Positions 35,344 to 44,499 of a stretch of DNA of 64,000 nucleotides are shown in pieces. Each line of letters begins with the position of its first letter. Within the stretch, counting starts at the first letter, position 1. Source of the stretch: CAVRUH01 sp963822595. GTDB taxonomy: Bacteria; Chlamydiota; Chlamydiia; Chlamydiales; Waddliaceae. Both the position numbers and the translations under genes were made by a program. The DNA lies in assembly GCA_963822595.1 (NCBI GenBank), contig CAWGIG010000001.1:186001-250000 (forward strand), in the 5' to 3' direction. Below the pieces are notes generated by a model. That model searched no databases and was not told the DNA's origin. It was given only the letters and a program-made list of their open reading frames with translations.

Positions 35344-37432
35344 ATGTCTTCTATACATCCAGAGTCATCTCAGCCGACCTCAAGCACTCAGCCACCAGAA
35401 AGTAAAAGAAAAGAGGGTGAGATTTTCCTCTGGGACCCACGAAACTCAAGGCCATGACATTTCAGAAATCCAAACCAGGCCCGATATAGAGGCGACGGAT
35501 AAACTAGCGAAAACTACGTTACCAAATATAAATTGGTCCAGCATTAGGGAAGCTCTCAAAAATACTCATGACGCCGTTTGGATACGCCTAAAGGAATTCA
35601 AAGACGCGTTACATCTTCCCGGGAAAAAAGATAATGCCACTGCAACAACGAAAACAAATGATATATCTCCACAAGAAGACGACGATACTGAGCCAATGTT
35701 TTTGCCTGAAAGAGGAAACATCTTAGAACTTAATGACATATCTACCGGAATTCTAAATCCAAGAGATAGTTCAATAAAAGATGGTGAATTAAATGTAATT
35801 CATGATCCTAATGAAACTTTAATTTTAGATACCCCCGAACAAAAGAATTACAAACCCAGTTCGCAAGATTTATCTTCGGTAAGTAGTCTTTTGAAACAAT
35901 TAAAATCAGACATGAAGTTGAAGCTCGTCGGGGAAACGGAATTTAGAATAGCCCAAAGAGAGCGTGGTGCAGCTAAATTGGACGTGAAAACAGGAACGAG
36001 CGAATCCTCATACACAGCTATAGATGTATTATTAAAAAAAATGGAAGCTGCTGAATCAGATCCCAAAGTCAACAAAAACGAAAAAGAAAACTTGCTCAAT
36101 ATGATGAACAATCTCCGCGGATCAGATTGGGGCAAAGCAGTTCTGCAAAATAACTATACATTAAACAAAAGAGCCATTGCTCTAGAATCGAAACTGAAAA
36201 CGAGTGACGAACCTGGAGCAAAACAAATGCTCACAGACTTAAAAAGAGACGTGACAGTCCTGAGTGATCCTGAAAAAAAACTCCATTTAGAAGGAAATAC
36301 TTTAACTTCAAGAGATCGATCTAAAATAACATTACTAGACGTCAATGTCGGAAAAAGTGAAGAGGCTCAGCTAGCAGTCTTCACAATTATTACTGGCCTA
36401 GAGGGCGCCATTAACAAAGTTGGTCTCACAAAAGAAGCAATAGACATCCTACGAACTCTCGAAGGTTCAGAATGGGCATTATCAGCGATCAGTAAAGATG
36501 ATAACCTTAGTGCTATATATCGTAATATAAAGATTGATAATCAAGTAAATCCAATTCTACTACAGGACTTAAAAAACAAGATCGAGAGTTTACAATCGCC
36601 AGTAAAATTGTCTGTTATGCAATCTCTGTACGATGATTTAAAAAGTTATGTTGATGAATATGACCCAAAATTACATGGTCGTGACTATACCGCTGCTATT
36701 AGCTCAAGTAAAAACAAGTTGATTGATCTTTTACCAAAGGGTGATGCTAAAACCGATCCAGAACGTCAATTATTTGATCAATTGGGTAGAGTCGATATCC
36801 CTCTAGATGAAAAAAGGGTAAAACCCGTTTTAGCCAGTTTTGTTGAATTTGGTAGACAGGGTGGTCAAACATACCTTGAAAATCTATTTAACATAGTCCA
36901 TGAGGAACCCATTCCAAAGGGAGACGAGAAAGACAACAAACGCTTTCTGTTAGTTGGGGATAGGAAAATGTTCCTACCTTCTTTCAAAGAAGCCTTTAGG
37001 GTAGCTAGTAAAGCTACAGCATTTAATCAGGTCCCTGTTCCAGTTCGAACTGTCTTTGAGGATGCAGAAGTACTAGGGAAGAGCCTGATAGATGACATGC
37101 AAAAAAATAATTCACCATTACATAACCAGGCCGTTAAAGCGCTGGATCTCTTAAAAAAAGCTATGGATGAAACAGGAAATAAGGCGAGAGATTATCAAAA
37201 ATTCTATGCGGCTGTAAAACAATTGTCCGACTTAGCCGATCGTTACGTAGCAAAAAGTGAAATTAACGCTAAACTGGATGAAAAAGCTGCAAGTCTCCCA
37301 AAAGGAATAGATATAGAAGTTGTGAGGAAACATATGTCCAGCGAATTAAAACAAAAGGAAAACATTACAGAAGAAGATATTGAAGTTGCTTTTGAAAATG
37401 CTTTTTATAAAGCAGGAGATAAATTATTTTAA
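35344..37432 (+). CDS. large hypothetical protein, candidate secreted effector, apparent N-terminal frameshift
   Basis: The open frame from GTG 35417 encodes 671 residues. The likelier start is ATG 35344, with GGAGG five bases upstream. That frame reads SSIHPESSQPTSSTQPPESK, a Ser/Pro/Gln-rich leader typical of type III secretion signals, and must slip by one base around 35400-35416 (an A/G-rich run) to join the long frame; otherwise it stops at 35458. The main body is acidic and helical, with no TM segment. Loose internal similarity is seen around LKSDMKLKLVGETEF and LKRDVTVLSDPEKKLHL, each followed by a ~70-residue block (SAL..EGSEWALSAI and LRGSDWGKAVL), suggesting a duplicated domain. No known family is recognised. 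Confidence 0.7.
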
Positions 37433-37452
37433 CATCCTAGGTTCTGTCTTAA

Positions 37453-37488
37453 GAAAGGGGTCAATCGTTTGGCCCCTTTTGTTTTCTT
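37453..37488 (+). terminator. Rho-independent terminator
   Basis: AAAGGGGTC and GGCCCCTTTT pair across an eight-base loop and run into TTTTGTTTTC, 20 bases after the stop codon of the 671-residue frame. Confidence 0.75.
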
Positions 37489-37524
37489 CATAAGTCTGTA
37501 AGTTTTTTGTGACTTTACGATCTT

Positions 37525-37585
37525 TCAACCGCGGGAGCTTTGACGAAGCCCTAGAGCCAAATTTTGAGTTCAATTCGGTATAATC
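37525..37585. repeat. solo end of the CCGCGGGAGCTTT...GAGTTCA repeat
   Basis: CAACCGCGGGAGCTTTGACG followed by TTTTGAGTTCAATTCGGTAT matches the right arm of the palindrome at 63583-63746 in the same order, with the inner part altered. It looks like a truncated or solo copy. Confidence 0.55.
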
Positions 37586-37645
37586 TTGCTAAACAATATT
37601 CAATCCATTATTATTCTTATTATTTTTTAACCATTTAGGATTTTT

Positions 37646-38620
37646 ATGAACCATTTTTCAAAATTAACTTACTCAGATGTAATTTTTAATTATAGTAACG
37701 AACAACAACAAGACTCTTGGATTAGTCTAAATGATAGATTAACCACCTTGAATAATCAACTTCAAAGCTCCAGAAGTCATGGCAGACGTTGGAATATCCG
37801 ACAAGAAATCTCATCCGTACAACACAAAATTCTAACTTTACCTCCAGTACGCATGATCATTCCTGCCGTAGTAGCAAATGAAGGAAATATAGATCTCGAC
37901 GAGCGCAGAATTGAAGAATTCAGGGCCAGAGTCATTTACCCGATCGTTCCACGTATCGTGGTAGAAGATATTGAAGGAGATCCAATAGATCCAATTCGCT
38001 ACGTGCATTTGAGAGGTCGCCGCTGGAAGGCAAAATTCTTAAATCGGGGATTATTCGGATTCACTCGAAATCAAACTATAGTAGGGGGAGTCGTAATTGT
38101 AGCTGTTGTAGCTATCGCTGGCTATTTCCTTTGGAAAAATTGGGGGGGTTCTAGTTCGTCCTCTAAATCGAATTCAGGTAATAGTGGCGGTGATGGAACA
38201 ATAACTTCTACTAGAAGCGTTGGTGGTAAAACTGCTTCTACTGGAAGTGATGGAGGTATAACGCTTCCTGGGAATGACGCCGGAGCAGCTGCCGCTGCCG
38301 CCGCCGCTGCTGCTGCTGCAGCAGCTGCAGCAAAGGCTGCCGCTGAGGCAGCTGCTGCAGCAATGAAACAAGCAGCACATGATTTTATAGATAATGTTGG
38401 TGATATTATGACATATTTGAATAAGCATAGCCTCGAATGGTTAAAAGATCATAAAAAAATCAGTCTATCGGTATTTGAATATTTGAAATATGTTCGGGAT
38501 GTAAAAGGAAAAGATTTGTTAACTTTTTGTCAGAAGATTGCCGCTGAAAAGCTGAAACATAACGATTGGTGGGGATGGTTCCTCAGACACAACCCAGCCA
38601 AAAAACTGTATCTCGCTTAA
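37646..38620 (+). CDS. hypothetical single-TM protein with Ser/Gly linker and poly-alanine helix
   Basis: A 324-residue protein with no recognised family. Residues 1-140 are soluble and basic towards the end. One TM segment spans about 144-164 (IVGGVVIVAVVAIAGYFLWK). A low-complexity Ser/Gly/Thr linker (~168-210) is followed by an Ala-rich tract of over 30 residues (38282-38365) that includes an uninterrupted run of about 18 alanines, encoded by mixed GCT/GCC/GCA codons rather than one repeated triplet. The last ~75 residues form a compact charged helical domain. The architecture suggests a membrane-anchored presenter of a C-terminal domain. AGGA before the ATG supports the start. Confidence 0.75.
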   Translation: MNHFSKLTYSDVIFNYSNEQQQDSWISLNDRLTTLNNQLQSSRSHGRRWNIRQEISSVQHKILTLPPVRMIIPAVVANEGNIDLDERRIEEFRARVIYPIVPRIVVEDIEGDPIDPIRYVHLRGRRWKAKFLNRGLFGFTRNQTIVGGVVIVAVVAIAGYFLWKNWGGSSSSSKSNSGNSGGDGTITSTRSVGGKTASTGSDGGITLPGNDAGAAAAAAAAAAAAAAAAKAAAEAAAAAMKQAAHDFIDNVGDIMTYLNKHSLEWLKDHKKISLSVFEYLKYVRDVKGKDLLTFCQKIAAEKLKHNDWWGWFLRHNPAKKLYLA

Positions 38621-38622
38621 CC

Positions 38623-39954
38623 TCAGGCGTATCGTGGATCGGTTTTTTTGATGATGGTGCTGACATTTTTTTGGTTAAAACCTTTGTAGCCTTCGCGCCT
38701 TTGGAGATTCTCTAAATGACTCCCAACGGCGCCATAGGTCAAAAATTTCTCAGCTTCCTCATGTTTGATATATCCTTGCTCCACCAAAACATTCACCCTG
38801 TGCGGATCCACAGGCCATATCTCACCATGCGTGAACGCTTGCTTCAAGTAATCAAAATTGCTAAACGGATCCATCATCCCCACACCCAAGTGCTGCAAAT
38901 GCTCTCTTAGATCGTCAAACATAAATTGAGCTTCCAAATGATGCATGCCTGCGTTCAAAATAGAGTCTCCATGCAACGCACACCAAAGCCCAACCGTTCC
39001 CAGATGCTTTATATGCGACAACGGATGATGCGCAAAATCAAGTTCCAATTCCTCCGCTGTTAAATCTAAATCCAAGAACAGAACGAGTCCACATTTCGAA
39101 TTTTCCATCACCTGGGCTCCCCAACCGGCCTCAGCGCCGGCATAAAACCTTTCTCGACAATGGAATCCCAATATCTCAAACAAACGAACTAGCTGTTGAA
39201 AATGCTGGCGCGATGATCTAAACGTATGGTGATCATGATTCGCCCATCCCATTCCCATCCGATCCTGACGATTTTTTTGGATTTGCCCAGCGGTATTTCG
39301 GGCCTGCCAGAATTTACGCTCGCACTCAAGAACGATCCAAGCCGCTACATCTGCTCCGAGCATATCCACGATCTCCTCCGCGAGAGCAACGGTACGTTCC
39401 ATGGATTCATCTTCATCGGATAGCTGTCTTGGACGGCTTTGCCACTTTTCTGTGGCTTCATGATATTTTTCGAGATATCCCGAATCGAGATAAGTTGGTT
39501 CCATTGTATATGTTCCGCGCCTTTCGATGACGTAAAAGGCTACATTATTTTCTGTGGAAATACAGCAGCGCCTATAAGGACTTAATGGAGACCCTTCAAT
39601 CCACCCGGAGGTTCCGTGAACCATCAAAAAATCGGCAATACTTTCGACTTTTACGGCGAGTCCGCCAATAGGTTTGTCGTGATCCCGCACGATGACTCGA
39701 GGCAACTGAGCGCCGGGATGGAAAAAAACGCGATAGGATGTTGTGGCTAAATCAGATATGAATCCGGTGTCTGCAAGTTCTTGTTCGATGGCCGGAGAAT
39801 ACCCGACGATGACATGGTCGAGCCAATCTAATAGCCGAGTACTTGTGTGTTTAAGGAGGTCATGTTGGAAATCTGCGACAAACTCATTGTCTTCACAGCA
39901 GTTTTCAACGATTCGGTCAATAAATTCCTCAGCCTTAGGATGTCGCTCCCACAT
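38623..39954 (-). CDS. conserved hypothetical protein (443 aa)
   Basis: A soluble 443-residue protein with balanced composition, rich in His, Trp and Cys. It lacks a signal peptide or TM. I do not recognise a named family. A region near residues 265-320 (FEILGFHCRERFYAGAEAGW, then GLVLFLDLDL) looks like a vicinal-oxygen-chelate/glyoxalase-type strand pattern, weakly. Conserved-looking His pairs (NHDHHTFRSS, AHHPLSHIKHLG) could bind metal. GGGAG five bases upstream gives a firm start. It is convergent with the poly-Ala gene, with stop codons only two bases apart. Confidence 0.75.
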   Translation of the reverse strand: MWERHPKAEEFIDRIVENCCEDNEFVADFQHDLLKHTSTRLLDWLDHVIVGYSPAIEQELADTGFISDLATTSYRVFFHPGAQLPRVIVRDHDKPIGGLAVKVESIADFLMVHGTSGWIEGSPLSPYRRCCISTENNVAFYVIERRGTYTMEPTYLDSGYLEKYHEATEKWQSRPRQLSDEDESMERTVALAEEIVDMLGADVAAWIVLECERKFWQARNTAGQIQKNRQDRMGMGWANHDHHTFRSSRQHFQQLVRLFEILGFHCRERFYAGAEAGWGAQVMENSKCGLVLFLDLDLTAEELELDFAHHPLSHIKHLGTVGLWCALHGDSILNAGMHHLEAQFMFDDLREHLQHLGVGMMDPFSNFDYLKQAFTHGEIWPVDPHRVNVLVEQGYIKHEEAEKFLTYGAVGSHLENLQRREGYKGFNQKNVSTIIKKTDPRYA

Positions 39955-40042
39955 AAATACTCCCGTTTTATTGAGAGATAACCTAATACACAGTAATTTT
40001 CAATAAGTTTTGTGGTAAACTTTCTTGTATGGAGTGAATCCT

Positions 40043-41317
40043 TTATGTCCTTTTCATCAACTCTGGCTGATTTGAAGCAAATAACTTATGAAGGGTATTT
40101 GTCTCTAAAAGAATGAAATCCACTTCATGAAGGGATGCAATAATATGGATGAATTCTTCATTTGGGTTCTCATCGTGGATATGTACGACCAAATCTCTGT
40201 TAGGGATCTTTTTCATCTCACGAATACTTTTGAAGATCTCCGACGTTAATCCTTGAGAGCCGGATACCTCTAAGACAGCATATTTTTTGCCTCTTAGAGC
40301 CTCTTGCAATACAAAAAGATGATCCTCGTCAAAAACCTTGTTCTGAACATTATCCTGAAGCAACCTTCTCGCTAACTCGGATAGTGTCACTCTCGCACAT
40401 CCGAAGTGCTCAATGGCTATTCCGGCAGCAATATTTGAGAGCTCGGTAGCTTCTCCGATTGATAATCCACTTGCCAAGGAACAGGTTAGCATCGCCAAGA
40501 CTGTATCCCCGGCTCCTGTAACGTCCTTCACCTCTCGAATCTGAACAGGATAGTCTTGACGGCTTCCGTTTTTATGAAATAGAGATATTCCTGCTTCCGA
40601 TCGCGTCACCATCAACACATCCGCGTCAACCGTTTTTAAAACTCGCTCAGCAGCTAACTCCAAAGGGGCATCGGGCGTCAAATTCGCCGCTGCAAAAACT
40701 TCGGAAAGATTAGGTTTTATGATTGTGGCGCCACGATATTTTGTAAAATCATACCCCTTAGGATCCACTACAACAGGTATACCTTTTTCTTTTGACACGT
40801 GAATCAAGGCTTTTAACAATTGAGCAGATAAAAATCCTTTTCCATAGTCCGATATGGCGACAACTTTTACTCCTTCAAGGAGTTCCGGTAATAGGTCTAT
40901 CGCCTTTTTTTCAAGATCCGCAGGGATGGGAGTGACTTCTTCATAGTCGATGCGGACGATCTGTTGATTGTTGGCGATCACACGGTTTTTCACCGGAGTC
41001 GGAAACTCTTTTTGCGTTAAAATTCCTCTGACATCTATTTGCTCATCGCGCAGAGATTTCTTGAGCTGTTCTCCGGATTTATCATCACCGATGCGTCCTA
41101 AGAGAATCACTTGGGCTCCCATGGATACGAGGTTGAGAGCCGCGTTCCCAGATCCGCCTGGGCGATTTTCTTCTTTTTTCACATGCAGAACAGGTACCGG
41201 TGCTTCCGGAGAAATTCTTCCGACTTTACCAATTGTATAAGTATCAAGAAGGAGGTCACCGGCAAGGAGAATTTTTTGCGGCTGAATTTTGCTGAAAGCT
41301 GAAACGAGTTTTACCAT
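40043..41317 (-). CDS. hldE: heptose-7-phosphate kinase (HldE-like) with degenerate second domain
   Basis: Residues 1-~315 form a PfkB/ribokinase-fold kinase: ILLAGDLLLDTYTIGKVGRI, ENRPGGSGNAALNLVSMGA, IDYGKGF-type substrate loop (ISDYGKGFLS), and the anion-hole/catalytic motif DVTGAGDTVLAM. This phosphorylates D-glycero-D-manno-heptose 7-phosphate for LPS inner core. In HldE a nucleotidyltransferase domain with GCFD-LLHAGH follows. Here the last ~100 residues keep a similar secondary-structure order but lack GCFD and HxGH entirely, so adenylyltransfer is unlikely from this protein. It overlaps hldD by seven bases, confirming the pathway. Confidence 0.88.
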   Translation of the reverse strand: MVKLVSAFSKIQPQKILLAGDLLLDTYTIGKVGRISPEAPVPVLHVKKEENRPGGSGNAALNLVSMGAQVILLGRIGDDKSGEQLKKSLRDEQIDVRGILTQKEFPTPVKNRVIANNQQIVRIDYEEVTPIPADLEKKAIDLLPELLEGVKVVAISDYGKGFLSAQLLKALIHVSKEKGIPVVVDPKGYDFTKYRGATIIKPNLSEVFAAANLTPDAPLELAAERVLKTVDADVLMVTRSEAGISLFHKNGSRQDYPVQIREVKDVTGAGDTVLAMLTCSLASGLSIGEATELSNIAAGIAIEHFGCARVTLSELARRLLQDNVQNKVFDEDHLFVLQEALRGKKYAVLEVSGSQGLTSEIFKSIREMKKIPNRDLVVHIHDENPNEEFIHIIASLHEVDFILLETNTLHKLFASNQPELMKRT

Positions 41318-42297
41318 TTTGCATCCTTAAGAAGGTAATTTCTAACATAATCGGTCACCCCTTCTTCGAGAGAAGAGAATGTGGCTGCTTCTTTGAGTGC
41401 TTGGGTCGTTTTTTTCATATCGGCACAAGTAAAGTTTTGGTACTTTCCTACGAGGTCTTTTGGCATATCAATGTATTTGATATTTGCAGGCTTTTCAATA
41501 GCTTTGAAAAGCGATGTGGCCAAATGATTCCACGTTCCGGGTCTTCCGGTACCCACATTAAAGATTCCTGTGGCGTCGTTATTCAGAAAGGCGCAAGTGA
41601 TGCGAGCAGCATCTTTTACATAGATAAAGTCACGCGATTGATCTCCATGATCGAATTTTCTACGGTCGTTTGATTTAAAGAGACGAATGACTCCTTCATT
41701 CATTGCAGAGGGTAACACGTGGTAAATCGCAGAGGCCATACGCCCTTTGTGCTGTTCATTGGGTCCGTACACATTAAAGTATTTGAGTCCAACAACCTTA
41801 TCAAGCAGTCCTTGATTTTTTACCCAAAGATCAAACAGTTGTTTTGAGTAGCCGTACATATTCAAGGGTTGGAGTTTTTCAAGTGCATCATGATCGTCTG
41901 AGAAGCCTAATGATCCATCGCCATAGGTTGCGGCAGAGGAAGCGTAGATAAAACGATGGTTATTTTTGAGGGCATATTCGGCGAGTTTAACAGAGAAGCG
42001 ATAGTTGTTTTCGAGGAGGAAATCGGCATCGGCTTCGACGGTACTTGAACAGGCTCCTAAATGAATAAAGGCGCCGATGTCATTTTCTTTTCCTTGAAGC
42101 CAGTTGAAACATTCTTTGATGGGAATGATATCGAGAAATTGTTTTCCGACGAGGTTTTTCCATTTCTCATCTTTGCCTAAATCGTCAATAATGACGATAT
42201 TTTTGATGCCGTTGTCATTAAGATGGCGAATGACGCCAGATCCAATGAAACCCGCACCCCCAGTCACAACAATTATTTTATTGGTAAGATTCATCAT
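41311..42297 (-). CDS. hldD: ADP-L-glycero-D-manno-heptose 6-epimerase
   Basis: A 328-residue extended SDR epimerase acting on ADP-heptose in LPS core synthesis. Rossmann motif VTGGAGFIGSGVI (~11-23), YASSAATYGDGS with Ser/Thr of the catalytic triad, MYGYSKQLFDLWV with the Tyr-x-x-x-Lys pair, and GLKYFNVYGPNE are all present. Length is typical of RfaD. Two ATGs are adjacent; 42297 or 42294 could start it. It is followed by the kinase hldE in one operon; the dispersed palindrome at 42353 lies upstream. Confidence 0.93.
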   Translation of the reverse strand: MMNLTNKIIVVTGGAGFIGSGVIRHLNDNGIKNIVIIDDLGKDEKWKNLVGKQFLDIIPIKECFNWLQGKENDIGAFIHLGACSSTVEADADFLLENNYRFSVKLAEYALKNNHRFIYASSAATYGDGSLGFSDDHDALEKLQPLNMYGYSKQLFDLWVKNQGLLDKVVGLKYFNVYGPNEQHKGRMASAIYHVLPSAMNEGVIRLFKSNDRRKFDHGDQSRDFIYVKDAARITCAFLNNDATGIFNVGTGRPGTWNHLATSLFKAIEKPANIKYIDMPKDLVGKYQNFTCADMKKTTQALKEAATFSSLEEGVTDYVRNYLLKDAKW

Positions 42298-42352
42298 ATG
42301 GCCTTTTTGATAACATCATACCACAATTCATGGGAATTGGCAAATTTAAATG

Positions 42353-42546
42353 GTATGTATAGAAACGAAATAACAGGATAAGCAGGATCGCAAGCGGCAG
42401 GATAAAAAAAGGATAAGAAAAAAAAGAAATTAAAAAATAATATACAAAAGTCATATTTATTATTTTTTCTTTCTTATCTTTTCTTATCCTTTTTTATCCT
42501 GCCGTTTGCGATCCTGCTTATCCTGTTAATTGTGTCTATACATACC
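42353..42546. repeat. palindromic AACAGGATAAGCAGGATCGC repeat
   Basis: Left arm from TATGTATAGA through AACAGGATAAGCAGGATCGC and GGCAGGATAAAAAAAGGATA; right arm is its near-perfect reverse complement ending TCTATACATA. Arms are about 75 nt with a ~40-nt AT-rich centre. It is the same family as 23856-24575 and 46905-47262, and fills most of the gap between ispE and hldD. Confidence 0.8.
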
Positions 42547-42563
42547 AATCATCCGACGCGCGG

Positions 42564-43361
42564 TTAATAAAATGAGCCGGGAAAATGCGGGTATGTGGGA
42601 ATTTTGTGGGGCGCTTGGCCGCCTAGACAGAAAAAGGCTGAACCGGATCCTGTCATCGATACATGGGAATGCTTTTCACTCAATTGGTGTTTTATTTGAT
42701 TCAACTCAGGAAACAATTGCAACGCCGAATTCTCTAGATCGTTAAAACACTCCATTTTTCCATTCAGAATATTCGCCAAGGCCATTTCGGGATCCCTTGT
42801 CGGCAATTCTCCTAACTTCAAATGGCTAAAAACCTCAGGAGTTGATAAACCCCGATCCGGCTTTACAATCCATAACTTTTGAGAAAGCAAAGGGTCTATA
42901 GAACGCAATACTTCGCCACGCCCTGTGCAGTAGGCCGTCCCCTGCGTAAAAAAGAAGGGAACGTCGGATCCTAATTCGATGGACCATTCCGTCAGCTCTT
43001 GCGTGGTATAGGGTGTCCCAAGGAGCTGATTGATCCCCCAAAGGGTTGTTGCAGCATTGCTGCTTCCCCCGCCTAATCCGGCTTGCTGCGGAATCCTTTT
43101 AACAATATGGACATGGAGTCCAAATGATTTTCCGCTTTTTTGGCGAAAGAGATTTGCGGCTTTAAAAACGAGGTTAGAGTTATCTCTTGGAAGGTTTTTG
43201 CAGGTGGATGTCATCTCATCTTTGTCTGTTAGAGACAAATGGAGAGTATCTTTGAGGTCTATAGTTTGGAATAAGGAAGCAAGATCATGAAAGCCGTCGG
43301 GCCGACGCCCGACGACTTTAAGAAAAACGTTGATTTTAGCAGGCGAGAAAAGATTAAGCAT
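42564..43361 (-). CDS. ispE: 4-diphosphocytidyl-2-C-methyl-D-erythritol kinase
   Basis: A GHMP kinase of the non-mevalonate isoprenoid pathway. The start at 43361 (MLNLFSPAKINVFLKVVG) is chosen because it fits the family N-terminus and overlaps the rplI stop by eight bases; a longer frame gives an implausible extension. The ATP loop QQAGLGGGSSNAATTL is intact, and GSDVPFF and the C-terminal MTGSGSAFFCLGG match motifs 2 and 3. At 265 residues it is slightly short at the C-terminus. The order rplI-ispE agrees with other chlamydiae. Confidence 0.93.
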   Translation of the reverse strand: MLNLFSPAKINVFLKVVGRRPDGFHDLASLFQTIDLKDTLHLSLTDKDEMTSTCKNLPRDNSNLVFKAANLFRQKSGKSFGLHVHIVKRIPQQAGLGGGSSNAATTLWGINQLLGTPYTTQELTEWSIELGSDVPFFFTQGTAYCTGRGEVLRSIDPLLSQKLWIVKPDRGLSTPEVFSHLKLGELPTRDPEMALANILNGKMECFNDLENSALQLFPELNQIKHQLSEKHSHVSMTGSGSAFFCLGGQAPHKIPTYPHFPGSFY

Positions 43362-43845
43362 TTGGAGCTGTATTTTCTGTCGCTTCGGTTGCACCTTCCG
43401 CCATCACTTTGAGTGTGAAGGATGCCGGAACACCTTCGTTCAATTTGAGGTGGATTGTATGCACGCCGATTTCTTTGATAGGATGCTTCAACTGCACCAT
43501 TCTCTTTTCAACATGAATCTTTGCTTCGTCTTCGAGCAATTTAATGATGTCAACGACTGCAACAGAACCGTACATATGACCTTCTTGATCCACTTTTACA
43601 ATAGTTGTAATTGTGACACCTTCAAAGCTCTTTGCAACAGCCTCTGCATCCGCCTTATCTTGTATTGCCTTCTTCGAACGCTCATCTTTTAGACGCTCTT
43701 GCATCTTTAATGCGTTTGGATCAGCAACAACCGCCAACTGTTGAGGAAGAAGATAATTGCGAGCGAAACCATTTTTAACTCTTACAACATCGCCGCTGCG
43801 ACCTAAGTCTTCTACGTCATCTATGAGTAGTAAATGTAATGCCAT
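43354..43845 (-). CDS. rplI: 50S ribosomal protein L9
   Basis: A 163-residue L9 with the N-terminal signature LLIDDVEDLGRSGDVVRVKN and GFARNYLLPQQLA, then the long connecting helix (KMQERLKDERSKKAIQDKAD) and a C-terminal rRNA-binding domain with LKHPIKEIGVHTI. A short Ala/Thr-rich tail is added at the end. It lies in rpsF-rpsR-rplI order, 12 bases from rpsR. Confidence 0.96.
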   Translation of the reverse strand: MALHLLLIDDVEDLGRSGDVVRVKNGFARNYLLPQQLAVVADPNALKMQERLKDERSKKAIQDKADAEAVAKSFEGVTITTIVKVDQEGHMYGSVAVVDIIKLLEDEAKIHVEKRMVQLKHPIKEIGVHTIHLKLNEGVPASFTLKVMAEGATEATENTAPNA

Positions 43846-43857
43846 ACAGCTTCCTCC

Positions 43858-44133
43858 TTAATTTTCTGCCATGAAAGGAAGCAGAGCTATCGCTCTCGCC
43901 CTCTTAATGGCATTCGTTAGAAGTCTTTGATGATGCGCAGATACTCCGGTAATTCTTCTTGGAAGAATCTTGCCGCGCTCTGTAATAAACTTTTGCAGGT
44001 TTTCTGTGTCTTTGTAGTCAATTTCCTTTACCCCTGCCAAGGTAAACGGACATTTCTTCCGCTTGCGTACTTTTGCTGGTCCCAAGGTCCTCTGAGGATT
44101 CGGAGGATATCTTGTTGGTTCATCGTAAAACAT
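43858..44133 (-). CDS. rpsR: 30S ribosomal protein S18
   Basis: A 91-residue S18 with KCPFTLAGVKEIDYKDTENL, FITERGKILPRRITGVSA and HHQRLLTNAIKRARAIALLP, the whole family signature. The N-terminal ~25 residues (DEPTRYPPNPQRTLGP) are a lineage-specific extension. AAGGAG upstream supports ATG 44133. Confidence 0.96.
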   Translation of the reverse strand: MFYDEPTRYPPNPQRTLGPAKVRKRKKCPFTLAGVKEIDYKDTENLQKFITERGKILPRRITGVSAHHQRLLTNAIKRARAIALLPFMAEN

Positions 44134-44144
44134 TCGTGATCTCC

Positions 44145-44489
44145 TTATTGTTCTTCCACGAGGGGCTTGAATTTAATCTCTTCCATGACATTCTCTGTGC
44201 GGAATGTGATAAAGCGGACGAGATCCTCATTGAGGTGATATTCCTGCCACAGCTCTGTTACCGCGGAAGGTTTTATTGTAAAGTAGAGGACAAAATAATG
44301 TCCTTCTTTATGTCCATTGATTTCATAAGCCAATCTTCGGCGCTGAAAATCATGCACTTTGTTAATTTCTCCACCACGCTGGGTGATGCCGTTTTGGATT
44401 CTCTCCAAAGCTTTATTACGCGCATCATCACTTAACGTAGCGCTTATGATATACATCCCTTCGTAAAGGTTTGGTGTATCTTTGCTCAT
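44145..44489 (-). CDS. rpsF: 30S ribosomal protein S6
   Basis: A 114-residue S6 that pairs with S18 on the 30S platform. The fold order is clear: YEGMYIISATLS (strand 1), helix DARNKALERIQNGITQRGG, VHDFQRRRLAYEINGHKEG, HYFVLYFTIKP, and the last strand DLVRFITFRTE. It is the first ribosomal gene of the rpsF-rpsR-rplI unit, 11 bases behind pth. Confidence 0.96.
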   Translation of the reverse strand: MSKDTPNLYEGMYIISATLSDDARNKALERIQNGITQRGGEINKVHDFQRRRLAYEINGHKEGHYFVLYFTIKPSAVTELWQEYHLNEDLVRFITFRTENVMEEIKFKPLVEEQ

Positions 44490-44499
44490 AGCTTTATTC

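Noticed and set aside
43330..44139. Plus-strand ORFs across rplI and rpsR
   Set aside because: They are shadows of ribosomal protein genes on the minus strand.
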